DNA from: Rhodobacter sp. | GTDB lineage: Bacteria; Pseudomonadota; Alphaproteobacteria; Rhodobacterales; Rhodobacteraceae | Assembly (NCBI GenBank): GCA_020250125.1 | Contig: JADCEL010000032.1 | Coordinates: 1-58,661 of the forward strand | Length of the DNA: 58,661 nt | Direction: 5' to 3' | Part shown: positions 37,300 through 48,962 of the stretch, one piece after another | How positions within the stretch are numbered: position 1 is the first letter of the stretch | Layout of the letters: every line of letters begins with the position of its first letter | Made by a program: the position numbers and the translations under genes | Notes under the pieces: model-generated | Databases searched by the model: none | The model's input: the letters and a program-made list of their open reading frames with translations, nothing else | What the model was told of the DNA's origin: nothing

Positions 37300-38046
37300 C
37301 TAGCGGATCGCCGCGATCGGCCCTTCGGCCCTGCCGTGAATGAACTGCTGCACGTAAGGATCGGATGTTGCGTCCATTTCGCCCACCGAGCCTGTCCACC
37401 GGATGACGCCTGCGTGCAGCATGGCGACCTTGTCGGCAATCGCCCGGACCGAGGACATGTCATGGGTGATGGTGATGGCCGTTGCCCCCATCTCGGTCAC
37501 GATTTCCCGGATCAGCGCGTTGATCACCCCGGCCATGATCGGATCAAGGCCGGTCGTCGGTTCGTCAAAGAAGATGATTTCGGGTTCCGCCGCGATGGCG
37601 CGGGCCAGGCCGACGCGCTTTTGCATGCCCCCCGAAAGTTCGGCCGGATAAAGATCTGCCACATCGGGCGTCAGGCCGACGCGGCGCAGCTTTTCGATTG
37701 CAATCTCGCGCGCCTCAGCCTTGGGGCGTTTTTGCGTGCCGCGCAGCAGGCGGAATGCGACGTTTTCCCAGACCCGCATCGAATCAAACAGCGCGCCGCC
37801 CTGAAACAGCATGCCAAAGCGGGCGAGGAAGGCATCACGTTCGACCTTCGTCACATCCTGACCATCCAGGGTGATCGTACCTGCGTCCGGGCGGACAAGG
37901 CCCAGAATGCATTTCAGCAGCACCGACTTGCCGGTGCCCGACCCGCCGATGATCACCATGCTTTGCCCCGACGGAATGTCCAGCGAGACACCCCGCAGCA
38001 CCGCGTTGCGGCCAAAGCTTTTGGTGACGGTCCGCAGCGCGATCAT
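37300..38046 (-). CDS. mlaF: MlaF-type ABC transporter ATP-binding protein
   Basis: A 248-residue ATPase for phospholipid transport between membranes. Walker A is GGSGTGKSVLLKCI, the signature LSGGMQKRVGLARAI, and Walker B IIFFDEPTTGLDPIMAGV. The GMQKRVGLARA form is typical of MlaF/Ttg2A proteins. It overlaps mlaE by 4 bp. MCE-domain partner (mlaD) is not in the window. Confidence 0.93.
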   Translation of the reverse strand: MIALRTVTKSFGRNAVLRGVSLDIPSGQSMVIIGGSGTGKSVLLKCILGLVRPDAGTITLDGQDVTKVERDAFLARFGMLFQGGALFDSMRVWENVAFRLLRGTQKRPKAEAREIAIEKLRRVGLTPDVADLYPAELSGGMQKRVGLARAIAAEPEIIFFDEPTTGLDPIMAGVINALIREIVTEMGATAITITHDMSSVRAIADKVAMLHAGVIRWTGSVGEMDATSDPYVQQFIHGRAEGPIAAIR

Positions 38047-38825
38047 GAGGTGAAGAACAGTCCGGTCAGAAGATAATTGGTCGCCAGAATCATGACCGAT
38101 GCTGAAACCACCGCCGATTTCGTGGCCTGACCCACCCCCTGCGCGCCGCGCCCCGAGGTCATCCCGTGATAGCAGCCCATCAGCGCCACGATAAAGCCGA
38201 AAGCCGCGCCCTTGATCAGCCCCGATACGATATCCCAGCCCTCAAGGAAGTTCACCGTGCTTTGCAGATAGGTCGACGAGTTGAAGCCAAGACGGTTGAC
38301 GCCCACCAGCCAGCCGCCGGCAATCCCGATGGCATCGCCCACCGCGACCAGCACCGGAACCGTCAGCGTGGCCGCAGCCACGCGCGGCACGGCCAGGTAT
38401 TTGACCGGGTTGGTCGACAGGGTGACAAGGGCATCAATCTGTTCTGTCACCTTCATGGTGCCGATCTCGGCCGCGATCGAGCTTGCCACCCGTGCGGCCA
38501 CCATCAGCCCGCCCAGAACAGGGCCCAACTCGCGCACGATGCCGATTGCGACGATGTTCGGCACGACCATTTCGGCGTTGAAGCGCGCCCCGCCCGAATA
38601 GATCTGCAAGGCAAGGGCACCGCCGGTGAAGACCGCCGTCAGCCCCACGACCGGCAGGCTGAACCAGCCGATCTGCATCACCGCATGCAGGAACTCGCGC
38701 AGATAGAACGGCGGGCGCAGCATATGCGACAGCACCTGACCGGTGAAAAAGGCGATCCGCCCCAGGGCGGCAAGCAGCCCCAGTGTCGCGCGACCCAGCC
38801 CGGCGACAGGTGCAAGCAGCCTCAC
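38043..38825 (-). CDS. mlaE: MlaE-type ABC transporter permease
   Basis: A 260-residue permease of the MlaE/YrbE family with about five to six membrane segments. The family core is clear: [36 protein letters not shown] and [13 protein letters not shown]. It partners MlaF in lipid trafficking at the inner membrane. Start overlaps the end of alr by 4 bp, so alr-mlaE-mlaF form one leftward unit. Confidence 0.94.
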   Translation of the reverse strand: MRLLAPVAGLGRATLGLLAALGRIAFFTGQVLSHMLRPPFYLREFLHAVMQIGWFSLPVVGLTAVFTGGALALQIYSGGARFNAEMVVPNIVAIGIVRELGPVLGGLMVAARVASSIAAEIGTMKVTEQIDALVTLSTNPVKYLAVPRVAAATLTVPVLVAVGDAIGIAGGWLVGVNRLGFNSSTYLQSTVNFLEGWDIVSGLIKGAAFGFIVALMGCYHGMTSGRGAQGVGQATKSAVVSASVMILATNYLLTGLFFTS

Positions 38826-39871
38826 CCGCCGGTTCCGATGTAACGCCTGCCGTAGCGCTGCGACAGACCGGTCAGAATCTCGTATCCGATCGTGCCGGCG
38901 GTTTCGGCCAGATCATCGACCGACTGGTGCGGGCCGATGATTTCCAGCCGATCCGGAATTTCGGGCAGGTGGGTGATGTCCGCCGTGATCAGATCCATCG
39001 ACACGCGGCCGACGACGGGACAGGGGATGTCAGCATACCACAGCACGGCGGCGTCCGACAGCGTACGCATCAGGCCGTCGGCATAGCCCGCGTTCACCGT
39101 GGCCAGGCTGGTGATCGTCTCGGCCATCCAGGTGCCGCCGTATCCCACCGTTTCACCGGGGGCCACTTCGCGGATCTGGATCACCGGCAAAGACAGGCTC
39201 AGCACAGGCTGGCCTGCGTCAAAGGGGCGGCATCCGTACAGGCCGATGCCGGGGCGTGTCAGTTCAAAGTGATAGTCCGGCCCCAGCAGGATGCCCCCGG
39301 TCGCCGCAAGTGACCGCGGCACACCGGTGCCATCGGTCAGGGCATGAAACTCGGCCAGCTGGGCGGCATTCATCGGATGGTCGGGGTCGTCGGCACAGGC
39401 CAGGTGCGACATCAGGAATTCCGGGCGCGCCTGCAACAGGATGCCCGAGGCCGCTTCCCACTCTGCCGCCTCAAGACCGAGGCGGTTCATCCCTGTGTCG
39501 ATATGCACGGCAAAGGGATGATCGGGCAGGGCTTCGAAATGCCGCGTGAACTGGTCAATCGAATTCAGCACCGGTGTCAGATCAAGATCCTGCACCATTT
39601 CGGTGTCGCCGGGCATATGGCCCGACAGCACGCAGATCTGCGGCCCCGGACCCAGCGCCTGGCGCAGAAGGGCCCCTTCTTCGGCGATGGCCACGAAAAA
39701 CCGCCGCGCCCCTGCCGTGGCCAGCGCGCGCCCGACCCGGCGCGTGCCCAGCCCATAGGCATCGGCCTTGATCACGGCCGCCGTCTGCGTGGCAGCATCA
39801 GACATCCGGTCAAGCGCGCGCCAGTTTGCGGCGACGGCGTCAAGATCGATGGAAAGGGTTGCGGATGCCAT
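38822..39871 (-). CDS. alr: Alanine racemase
   Basis: Alr makes D-alanine for peptidoglycan. The 349-residue PLP enzyme shows the cofactor lysine in [11 protein letters not shown] near the N-terminus and the catalytic tyrosine region in [21 protein letters not shown] and [13 protein letters not shown] are also conserved. It lies leftward of dnaB after 161 bp. Confidence 0.95.
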   Translation of the reverse strand: MASATLSIDLDAVAANWRALDRMSDAATQTAAVIKADAYGLGTRRVGRALATAGARRFFVAIAEEGALLRQALGPGPQICVLSGHMPGDTEMVQDLDLTPVLNSIDQFTRHFEALPDHPFAVHIDTGMNRLGLEAAEWEAASGILLQARPEFLMSHLACADDPDHPMNAAQLAEFHALTDGTGVPRSLAATGGILLGPDYHFELTRPGIGLYGCRPFDAGQPVLSLSLPVIQIREVAPGETVGYGGTWMAETITSLATVNAGYADGLMRTLSDAAVLWYADIPCPVVGRVSMDLITADITHLPEIPDRLEIIGPHQSVDDLAETAGTIGYEILTGLSQRYGRRYIGTGG

Positions 39872-40032
39872 GTTGCAAGGTGTTTTGACAGGTGGGCAGA
39901 AGACGTCAAGAGGAAAGCTGGTCAGGCTGCGCAGGACGTGTTTCCGGCGATCTGCCGGGTGGTCCGCCTCTCGGCGGGGCCGGACCTGTCAGCTTTGCCC
40001 GCACCTTCCGGGCGCGGTCGTGGCAAAGGGGG

Positions 40033-41523
40033 TCAGAAACCGTCGGCCCCGCCCTGCTGCCAGGGTTTTGCCAGATTGCCAAAGCGCGTGAAGCGGCCTT
40101 CGAAACTGAGCTCCACCGTGCCGATGGGGCCGTGGCGCTGTTTGCCGATGATGACCTCGGCCTTGCCGTGAACCTGTTCCATCACCTGCTGCCACTGCAC
40201 CATCTTTTCCAACTCGTGGTCGCCGGGCTTCTCGCGCTCTTTGTAGTATTCGTCGCGGTACACGAACATCACCACATCGGCATCCTGCTCGATCGACCCC
40301 GATTCCCGCAGGTCGGCCAGCTGGGGGCGTTTGTCTTCGCGGTTCTCCACCGCCCGCGACAACTGGCTGAGTGCGATCACCGGGATATCGAGTTCCTTTG
40401 CTATGGCCTTCAGGCCCTGCGTGATCTCGGAAACCTCCAGCACCCGGTTTTCCTTTGAGGTGCCCTTGAGAAGTTGCAGATAATCGACGATCAGCACGTC
40501 AAGGCCATGGGTCCGCTTCAGGCGCCGGGCGCGGGCGGCAACCTGGCTGATCGGCAGCGCAGGCGTGTCATCGATATAAAGCGGGCAGGATTCCAGCGCC
40601 TTGGCAGCTTCGACAAAACGGCGGAACTCGGCCTCGGTCATGTCGCCGCGCCGGATCTGGTCCGACGGCACCTCGGAGGCTTCCGACAGGATCCGTGCCG
40701 CCAGCTGCTCGGCGCTCATTTCCAGCGAAAAGAACCCGACCACCCCGCCCTCGACCGACCCTTCGGTTCCGTCGGGCAAACGGCCGCGGCGGTGGGTCCT
40801 TGCGATGTTGAAGGCGATGTTGGTGGCAAGCGATGTCTTTCCCATCGATGGCCGCCCCGCCAGGATCAGCAGGTCTGACGGGTGCAGGCCGCCCAGCTTC
40901 CTGTCGAGGTCGATCAGGCCCGTGGACATGCCCGCCAGGCCCCCGTCGCGCTGATAGGCGGCATTCGCCACATTCACCGCATCTGTTACAGCCTTGAGAA
41001 AGCTTTGAAATCCGCGTTCTGCAACGCCCTGTTCGCCCAGCCTGTACAGCCGCTGTTCCGCCTCGGTGATCTGCTCGCGCGGGTCGCTTTCCACATCGAC
41101 CCTGGCGGCGCGGGCAGAAATGTCGCGCCCCAGCCCGATCAGTTCGCGCCGCACCGCCAGATCATAGATCATCTGGGCATAATCGCGCGCGGCAAAGGCC
41201 GAAATCGCAGCACCCGCCAGGCGGGCAAGGTAGGACGGACCGCCCAGCTCGCGCAGCCCCTGGTCATCCTCAAGAAAGGCTTTCAGCGTGACCGGAGAGG
41301 CAAGCGTGTTCTTCTGGATGCGCGCGGCGGCAATCTCGAAAATCCGGGCATGGACCGGGTCGAAGAAATGCTCGGCCCGCACCAGTGCTGCGATACGGTC
41401 ATAGACATCGTTGTTGGTCAGGATCACGCCAAGCAACTGCTGCTCGGCCTCGATGTTATGGGGAAGGATGTCGGACCCGGTCGTCACCGGCAAGGTCGGA
41501 CGGATCGACGCCACTTCATTCAT
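40033..41523 (-). CDS. dnaB: Replicative DNA helicase DnaB
   Basis: The hexameric fork helicase, 496 residues. The N-terminal domain has PHNIEAEQQLLGVIL and the RecA-like domain has Walker A LAGRPSMGKTSLATN, LEMSAEQLAARILSE and VLIVDYLQLLKG. No intein is seen. A 256-bp gap with no recognisable gene follows on the right before pyrE. Confidence 0.97.
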   Translation of the reverse strand: MNEVASIRPTLPVTTGSDILPHNIEAEQQLLGVILTNNDVYDRIAALVRAEHFFDPVHARIFEIAAARIQKNTLASPVTLKAFLEDDQGLRELGGPSYLARLAGAAISAFAARDYAQMIYDLAVRRELIGLGRDISARAARVDVESDPREQITEAEQRLYRLGEQGVAERGFQSFLKAVTDAVNVANAAYQRDGGLAGMSTGLIDLDRKLGGLHPSDLLILAGRPSMGKTSLATNIAFNIARTHRRGRLPDGTEGSVEGGVVGFFSLEMSAEQLAARILSEASEVPSDQIRRGDMTEAEFRRFVEAAKALESCPLYIDDTPALPISQVAARARRLKRTHGLDVLIVDYLQLLKGTSKENRVLEVSEITQGLKAIAKELDIPVIALSQLSRAVENREDKRPQLADLRESGSIEQDADVVMFVYRDEYYKEREKPGDHELEKMVQWQQVMEQVHGKAEVIIGKQRHGPIGTVELSFEGRFTRFGNLAKPWQQGGADGF

Positions 41524-41779
41524 CGCTGCTGTCCCCCTGTTGCGCCCGGTTCACTCCGGGTCTGACACCGGACTTGATGCGCGGTCCGGTTCGGTTTGGC
41601 AATCTGGATAAGTCCGGGGATAACCGGCCCGGAAACCGGACCATAACCCGGAATACGGCCCGATGCCACCAGATGTTGCGGCTGCTGACTCACCAAACGC
41701 AAGGTGTGCAGCGAATCGCCGGACCATGTCTGCGGCAGGCCATATCCCCGCCGCAGGCCCTTTGCGGCCATCGGCGGTT

Positions 41780-42460
41780 TCACGCCCCGGCGCGGGCCGC
41801 CTGCCAGGCGCGCGGGTTGTTCAGGAAGGCTTCGGCTTCGCTCAGCGCGGCCGCATCGAAAGCCGCTGTGCGCCGCGCTTCGGCCAGAACATCCCACCAG
41901 GTACACAGATGATGAAGGCGGACGCCGTGGTCGGCCAGGCGCTGTGTCGTTTCCGGGAAGATGCCATAGCAGAAAATCACGGCGGTATGCGCGCAGGTTG
42001 CCCCCGTTTCGCGGATTGCATCGACGAAGCTGATCTTCGATCCGCCGTCGGTTGCCAGGTCTTCCACCAGCAGCACGCGGTCGCCTTCGGCCATCACGCC
42101 TTCGATGCGGGCATTGCGCCCGTATCCTTTGGGTTTCTTGCGCACATAGGTCATCGGCAGGGCAAGACGCTCTGCGACCAGGGCCGCAAAGGGGATGCCG
42201 GCGGTTTCCCCCCCCGCGACGGTGTCGAAGGCCTCGAACCCGGCGTCGCGCAGCACCGTCAGGGTCAGAAAATCCATCAAGGCAGAACGGATGCGGGGAT
42301 AGCTGATCAGCTTGCGGCAATCGATATAGGTCGGAGAGGGCAGGCCCGAGGCCAAAGTGAACGGTGTGTCGGCATTGAAATGCACCGCCCTGATCTCCAG
42401 CAGCATCTGCGCCGTCAGCCGGGCGATGTCTTCCTTGGCGGGAAAGGTGGCGGGGATCAT
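41780..42460 (-). CDS. pyrE: Orotate phosphoribosyltransferase
   Basis: PyrE makes orotidine monophosphate in pyrimidine synthesis. The ATG at 42460 gives 226 residues; a longer in-frame start at 42523 overlaps the end of pyrC. Motifs: [35 protein letters not shown] and the PRPP loop [14 protein letters not shown]. It follows pyrC after 22 bp and is surely co-transcribed with it. Confidence 0.96.
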   Translation of the reverse strand: MIPATFPAKEDIARLTAQMLLEIRAVHFNADTPFTLASGLPSPTYIDCRKLISYPRIRSALMDFLTLTVLRDAGFEAFDTVAGGETAGIPFAALVAERLALPMTYVRKKPKGYGRNARIEGVMAEGDRVLLVEDLATDGGSKISFVDAIRETGATCAHTAVIFCYGIFPETTQRLADHGVRLHHLCTWWDVLAEARRTAAFDAAALSEAEAFLNNPRAWQAARAGA

Positions 42461-42482
42461 GGCGGGGTCTTTCTTGCGGGCT

Positions 42483-43523
42483 TCAGGGTTCAACGCGCCA
42501 ATGCACGGCGCAGCCGGGGTCAAAGACGGTTACGGGACCGGCGGCAGTCTCGATCTTTGCGGGCCAGGTGACGGCATCGCCCCTGACCAGGGTCAGGGTT
42601 CCGGCGTTCGGTGCCTTGCCGTAAAAGGCGGCACCGTTCCGGCAGGCAAAAGCCTCCAGCCGGTCCAGGGCACCGCATTCCTCAAACACATGCGCAAGAA
42701 GCGGCATCGTGTTGGTGGCGGTGAAGCAGCCTGCACAGCCGCAGGCCTGTTCCTTCAGATGGTCGGGGTGCGGGGCCGAATCGGTGCCAAGAAAGAACCG
42801 CGCCTCGCCGCTGGTGGCCGCCTCGCGCAGGGCCTGGCGGTGCGATTCGCGCTTGGCCACGGGCAGGCAGTAGTAATGCGGGCGGATGCCGCCCGCGAGG
42901 ATGTGGTTGCGGTTCAGGAACAGATGATGCGTCGTGATCGTCGCCCCAAGGTCACTGCCGCCGGAGCGCGCGTAGGCAACCCCTTCGGCGGTGGTGATAT
43001 GTTCCATCACCACGCGCAGCCCCGGGGTGGCGCGCCGGACCGGGTCCAGCACCCGGTCGATGAAGACCGCCTCGCGGTCAAAGATATCCACCGCCGGGTC
43101 GGTGACCTCGCCATGCACGCACAGCGGCAGGCCGATTTCGGCCATCTTTTCCAGCACCGGGCGGACCCGGTCAAAGTCGGTGACGCCGGAGTGCGAATTG
43201 GTGGTGGCACCGGCGGGGTAAAGCTTGACCGCCGTCACCACACCGCCGGCGTGGGCGGCGGCGACATCGGCCGGATCGGTCGTTTCCGTCAGATACAGCG
43301 TCATCATCGGTTGGAACGCCGCGCCTTCGGGCAGGACCGCCAGGATGCGGTCGCGGTAGGCGGCGGCCTGAGCCGCGGTCACGACCGGCGGCACCAGGTT
43401 CGGCATGATCAGGGCGCGCGCGAAATGCCGGGCCGATTCCGGCAGGACCGCCCGCAGAAGGTCACCGTCGCGCAGATGCAGGTGCCAGTCATCGGGGCGC
43501 AGTAGGGTCAAACGCTGGGTCAT
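42483..43523 (-). CDS. pyrC: Dihydroorotase
   Basis: PyrC closes carbamoyl-aspartate to dihydroorotate. The 346-residue protein is of the short class II type: metal-binding [14 protein letters not shown] at the N-terminus, [14 protein letters not shown] containing the modified-lysine region, LCVHGEVTD, and [13 protein letters not shown] late in the chain. It diverges from ureD with 213 bp between them. Confidence 0.96.
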   Translation of the reverse strand: MTQRLTLLRPDDWHLHLRDGDLLRAVLPESARHFARALIMPNLVPPVVTAAQAAAYRDRILAVLPEGAAFQPMMTLYLTETTDPADVAAAHAGGVVTAVKLYPAGATTNSHSGVTDFDRVRPVLEKMAEIGLPLCVHGEVTDPAVDIFDREAVFIDRVLDPVRRATPGLRVVMEHITTAEGVAYARSGGSDLGATITTHHLFLNRNHILAGGIRPHYYCLPVAKRESHRQALREAATSGEARFFLGTDSAPHPDHLKEQACGCAGCFTATNTMPLLAHVFEECGALDRLEAFACRNGAAFYGKAPNAGTLTLVRGDAVTWPAKIETAAGPVTVFDPGCAVHWRVEP

Positions 43524-43736
43524 GATCGCGGGTTAGACCATCGGGCACGAGTTTTCCAGAGGCCAAACCGAACACGCCGCGCTGGCGCGGCTTTATTGCG
43601 CGCCTGTTTATTGCGCTGCATTGCCCGGAAAACGGGCGTCAGCCACATCCGCCCGAAGATGCCGCCAAAGGCCGGTCCGGCGCGGTTGTGGCGGCGCGGC
43701 GCGCCGCCTAGGCTGTATCCGGATTGGGAGGGTGCG

Positions 43737-44567
43737 ATGCCGGACGACGGCCTGGTCATGGACACGGCGCAGACCGGGCTGCAACGGGCAAGCGGGCGTG
43801 CGCATGTCGGACTTGGCGCGCGCGGGGCGATGACCTGCCTGACCGACCTGCATCAGTCGGGATCGGCCAGGGCCTTTTTGCCAAAGGTGCATGGACCGGT
43901 TCCGGAAGTGGTGTTTCTCAACACCTCGGGTGGCCTGACCGGCGGTGACAGGCTGATGTTTTCGCTGGCCCTTGGTGATGGGGCACAGGCGGTGGCCACC
44001 ACCCAGACGGCCGAGCGCGCCTATGCCAGTTCCGGCGGGCGGGCGGTGATGGATGTGGTGCTGTCGCTGGGGGCGGGGGCGCGGCTGGATTGGCTGCCGC
44101 AGGAAACCATCCTGTTTGACCGCTCGACCCTGGCGCGCCGGACGCGGGCCGATCTTGGCCCCGGCGCGCGGCTGCTTCTGGCCGAAACCGTGGTTCTGGG
44201 CCGCGCCGCCATGGGCGAGACGGTGCGGGACCTGGCGTTTTCCGACTGGCGCGAGGTGCGCGGGCAGGGCCGCCCGCTGCTGGTTGAGCCGTTGCGGATC
44301 ACGGCGGCCACCCTGGCGGCAGGTCCGGCCGCCTTGAACGGCGCGCGGGCGCTGGCCACGGTGGCCCTTGTGGCACCCGGTGCCGAAGATGCGCTGGCGG
44401 CGGTGCGCGCCTGCCTGCCCGAGGGGATGGAAGCCGCCGCCTCGGGCTGGGACGGCAAGCTGATCGTGCGGCTGATCGGGCCGGATCTGTTGCCGGTCAG
44501 GCGGGGGGTGGCGCGGGTTTTGAACGCAGTGCGGGGCATCGCCTTGCCCCGTGTCTGGCAAGTGTGA
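43737..44567 (+). CDS. ureD: Urease accessory protein UreD
   Basis: UreD holds apo-urease during nickel and CO2 loading. The ATG at 43737, preceded by GGGAGGG, gives 276 residues; the open frame extends upstream but without a good start. Family segments [28 protein letters not shown] and [14 protein letters not shown] are clear. First gene of the urease operon, with ureA starting 7 bp after its stop. Confidence 0.95.
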   Translation: MPDDGLVMDTAQTGLQRASGRAHVGLGARGAMTCLTDLHQSGSARAFLPKVHGPVPEVVFLNTSGGLTGGDRLMFSLALGDGAQAVATTQTAERAYASSGGRAVMDVVLSLGAGARLDWLPQETILFDRSTLARRTRADLGPGARLLLAETVVLGRAAMGETVRDLAFSDWREVRGQGRPLLVEPLRITAATLAAGPAALNGARALATVALVAPGAEDALAAVRACLPEGMEAAASGWDGKLIVRLIGPDLLPVRRGVARVLNAVRGIALPRVWQV

Positions 44568-44574
44568 GGATGCA

Positions 44575-44877
44575 ATGAACCTGACCCCCCGTGAAAAGGA
44601 CAAGCTGCTGATCAGCCTGGCGGCGATGGTGGCGCGCGGACGCCTGGCGCGCGGCGTGAAGCTCAATCATCCCGAAGCCATCGCGCTGATCACCGATTTC
44701 GTGGTGGAAGGCGCACGCGACGGGCGGTCGGTTGCCGAGCTGATGGAAGCGGGGGCGCATGTGGTTTCGGCCGATCAGTGCATGTCCGGGATTGCCGGGA
44801 TGATCCGTGACGTGCAGGTGGAAGCAACCTTTCCCGACGGGACCAAACTGGTGACCGTCCACCATCCGATCCGCTGA
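44575..44877 (+). CDS. ureA: Urease gamma subunit
   Basis: A 100-residue UreA, full length, starting [18 protein letters not shown] and ending in the conserved [15 protein letters not shown]. It assembles with UreB and UreC into the urease trimer of heterotrimers. ureB follows after 12 bp. Confidence 0.98.
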   Translation: MNLTPREKDKLLISLAAMVARGRLARGVKLNHPEAIALITDFVVEGARDGRSVAELMEAGAHVVSADQCMSGIAGMIRDVQVEATFPDGTKLVTVHHPIR

Positions 44878-44889
44878 AAGGGGCGCGCC

Positions 44890-45210
44890 ATGATCCCCGG
44901 AGAGGTTTTTCCCGCAGACGGTTTCATCGAGTTGAATGCCGGGTCCAGGGCCGTGACCCTGCTGGTCGCCAATACCGGCGACCGGCCCGTCCAGGTGGGA
45001 AGCCACTACCATTTTGCCGAATGCAATCGCGCACTGGCCTTTGACCGGGACGCGGCTGATGGCATGCGGCTGGACCTGCCCGCGGGCACCGCCATGCGGT
45101 TTGAACCGGGTCAGATGCGCGAGGTGCGGCTGGTGCCCTATGGCGGGCTGCGGCGGGTCTTCGGCTTCAACAAGGCGGTGATGGGCGATCTTGACCGGAA
45201 AGGACCGTGA
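44890..45210 (+). CDS. ureB: Urease beta subunit
   Basis: A 106-residue UreB with the conserved [20 protein letters not shown] and [12 protein letters not shown] segments, beginning [11 protein letters not shown]. In most relatives ureC follows directly; here a 135-bp gap and two unrelated genes intervene. Confidence 0.98.
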   Translation: MIPGEVFPADGFIELNAGSRAVTLLVANTGDRPVQVGSHYHFAECNRALAFDRDAADGMRLDLPAGTAMRFEPGQMREVRLVPYGGLRRVFGFNKAVMGDLDRKGP

Positions 45211-45303
45211 ACAGCGGCTGCGCCGCGCTTAACGTCCTTGACGGAATCCGGGCCGCTTGCAACGCTTGTCCGGGCGCGCCGGATGCGCTTGATCTGATCC
45301 ACT

Positions 45304-45324
45304 TGGCCGCCGGAAAGGCGGCCA
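45304..45324. other. Hairpin between ureB and the inserted cyclase gene
   Basis: TGGCCGCC and GGCGGCCA form a perfect 8-bp stem around GGAAA, 94 bp after ureB and 21 bp before the cyclase start. It could attenuate readthrough or mark an mRNA processing point; there is no T-run, so a simple intrinsic terminator is unlikely. Confidence 0.5.
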
Positions 45325-45345
45325 CCAATCTGGAAGGACTCTGCC

Positions 45346-46161
45346 ATGTGCCATACCTGTGTGATCGAGACTGTCAAAGCCACGATGCTGTCGCGGCGGT
45401 CCCTGTTCCGGGGTGCCGCCGCTGCCGGGGTTGTCAGCGTTGCGGCCGGCCTGACCGCCGCGCGCCCGGCCATGGCGCAGTCCACCGGTAAGGTGGTTGA
45501 TCTGACCCATACCTATGACGGCAGTTTTCCCACCTTCAGCGGCACGCCCGGAATCACCTATGAACCTGCGGTGAAATTTGCCGACTCCGGCTATCAGCTG
45601 TTCAAGCTGACGATCTTTGAACACACCGGAACCCATATCGACACGCCGCTGCATTTCACCGCCGACGGCACCTCGGTGGATGAGCTGGACCCGCAGACCC
45701 TGGTCCTGCCACTGGTCCTGATCGACATCCGGGACAAGGCGGCACAGGATGCCAATGCCACGCTGGACCCCGACGACATCGAAAAATGGATCAGCGCCAA
45801 CGGGGCCATTCCGGCAGGCGCGCTGGTGGCGTTCAATTCGGGCTGGGCGGCAAAGGTGGGCGATCCATCCTACCGCAACACGCCGGACGGCGCATTCGCC
45901 TTTCCGGGGTTCTCCAAAGCCGCGACCGATCTGCTGGCCGAAGCGGGGGTTGCCGCGATCGGCACCGATACGCTGTCGCTTGACCCCGGCAATTCGGCGG
46001 ATTTCGCGGTGCATACATCCTGGCTGCCCTCGGGCCGCTACGGGATTGAAAACCTTGCCGGGCTGGACGGCTTGCCTGCCGCCGGGGCCACGGTGTTTGT
46101 GGGTGCGCCAAAGCACCGGGGCGGCACCGGCGGCCCGGCACGCGTGCTGGCGGTGATCTGA
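45346..46161 (+). CDS. Exported cyclase/kynurenine-formamidase-family hydrolase
   Basis: A 271-residue protein of the metal-dependent cyclase family (PF04199 type). The signature is EHTGTHIDTPLHF, and DLTHTYDGSFPTF lies near the mature N-terminus. A twin-arginine signal (LSRRSLFRGAAAAG, about residues 15-28, cleavage near AMAQ) predicts periplasmic location, odd for a gene inside a urease operon. It begins MCHTCVIETVKATM before the Tat motif, so a shorter start at that second methionine is possible. The stop overlaps the next ATG by 1 nt (TGATG), so the two are coupled. Substrate unknown. Confidence 0.85.
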   Translation: MCHTCVIETVKATMLSRRSLFRGAAAAGVVSVAAGLTAARPAMAQSTGKVVDLTHTYDGSFPTFSGTPGITYEPAVKFADSGYQLFKLTIFEHTGTHIDTPLHFTADGTSVDELDPQTLVLPLVLIDIRDKAAQDANATLDPDDIEKWISANGAIPAGALVAFNSGWAAKVGDPSYRNTPDGAFAFPGFSKAATDLLAEAGVAAIGTDTLSLDPGNSADFAVHTSWLPSGRYGIENLAGLDGLPAAGATVFVGAPKHRGGTGGPARVLAVI

Positions 46162-46556
46162 TGGCCGTAGTTCCGATCCTGCCGGACGAGGCGGCGGGGG
46201 CAGAGGCCCTTGCCGTTTTCGCCGAAATCCGGGCGGCGCGGGGGACTGACTACATCAACAATTTCTGGCGCGCGCTGGCCGCCGACCCCGCCCTGCTGCG
46301 CGCCACCTGGGACAGGTTGCAGGCGGTGATGGGGCCGGGCACGCTGGACCCGCTGACCAAGGAACTGATCTACATTGCCGTGTCGGTGACCAATGGCTGC
46401 GGCTATTGCATCCATTCCCACACCGCCGCCGCCCGCGCCAGGGGCCTGACCGACGCGCAACATGCCGAAGCGCTGGCGGTGATCGCCATGGCCAGCCAGA
46501 CCAATGCGCTGGCGACCGCCCTGGGGGTGGAGGTGGATGAGAGGTTCCGGGTGTGA
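46161..46556 (+). CDS. Carboxymuconolactone decarboxylase/AhpD-like family protein
   Basis: A 131-residue all-helical protein of the CMD family. The redox CxxC-HxxH motif is visible in TNGCGYCIHSHTAAARARG, which is more typical of AhpD-type peroxidase partners than of true lactone decarboxylases. It is translationally coupled to the exported cyclase, but has no signal peptide itself. Not a known urease component. Confidence 0.85.
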   Translation: MAVVPILPDEAAGAEALAVFAEIRAARGTDYINNFWRALAADPALLRATWDRLQAVMGPGTLDPLTKELIYIAVSVTNGCGYCIHSHTAAARARGLTDAQHAEALAVIAMASQTNALATALGVEVDERFRV

Positions 46557-46644
46557 TGGGTTGGGAGGGTAGAATACCGGCCGATGCCGGATTTCAAATG
46601 CGCCGACGGCATTTGGCACATTACGATGCCACCCGTTTCTTGTC

Positions 46645-46885
46645 GGATTTGACACGCGTCAAATCCGTCCGCGCCTGCCACCCAGCCGCGCCAAGGGCGC
46701 GGCGTTCTTCGCGGAAATCGTCCGCCGGACGATTTCTGATCGCTCATCACCCCCTTGGCAGGCGCGTTCCGCGCCAGCCCAGGCAGGCGCGGCCTGATTG
46801 CCGGGCCGTATCCCAAGACCAGCCCCCCTTGCCCTGCGGCTTGCGCCTTCGGGCAACGGACCGGGCCACGCTCCACTGGAGCGTG
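46645..46885. repeat. Compact multi-hairpin element upstream of ureC
   Basis: The 391-bp gap before ureC contains no gene but has five perfect stems: GGATTTGAC/GTCAAATCC (46645-46666), CCGCGCC/GGCGCGG (46686-46702), GAAATCGTCC/GGACGATTTC (46714-46736), a larger stem GCGCCTGCCA/TGGCAGGCGC (46671-46680 with 46756-46765) enclosing the previous two, and CACGCTCCA/TGGAGCGTG (46867-46885). This could be a mobile MITE-like or REP-like element or a structured leader RNA for ureC. Confidence 0.65.
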
Positions 46886-46947
46886 ACCTTATCGGTCCGG
46901 GCGCAAGGTTGGACCGCCAAGCGCGACGACCCCAAAAGGAGCCTCTG

Positions 46948-48657
<1,710 letters not shown>

Positions 48658-48962
48658 GGCGGGGGGAAAAGCTGCGATGCCCATGATGCGGGAGTTTTGC
48701 CGCCATGGCGTGACCAGACCGGCTGGCGCTGCCAGAGGACCCGGACAGTGAACCTCCGGGGGAGGTTCGCTGTCCGGGATCAGCGGATCGCGCCCCGGCG
48801 ACTGCGCGCAAGCGGCTATGGTGGCAGGTTGCAATGGCAGCCAGAGATGGCCAGATCGGGAAAAGCCTGACCCATAATGGAAAACGCATGCCAATGGGGC
48901 TGTCGCGCGACCGCCTGGCACGCTAGGCTTTCCCGGACCCGTTCGCGCGCTGAGGAGTGGCC
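48658..48962 (+). other. 305-bp ureC-ureE gap with long hairpin
   Basis: No gene recognised. An 18-bp stem (48740-48757 with 48761-48778, one G-T wobble) with a GGG loop, GGACAGTGAACCTCC on the left arm, lies 83 bp after ureC. It lacks a T-run, so it may be an mRNA-stabilising or processing hairpin between structural and accessory genes. GAGGAG at 48952-48957 is the ribosome site of ureE. Confidence 0.6.

Noticed and set aside
48658..48962. Extra urease-linked gene between ureC and ureE
   Set aside because: Frames in the gap lack family-like sequence and start sites and are interrupted by the long hairpin.
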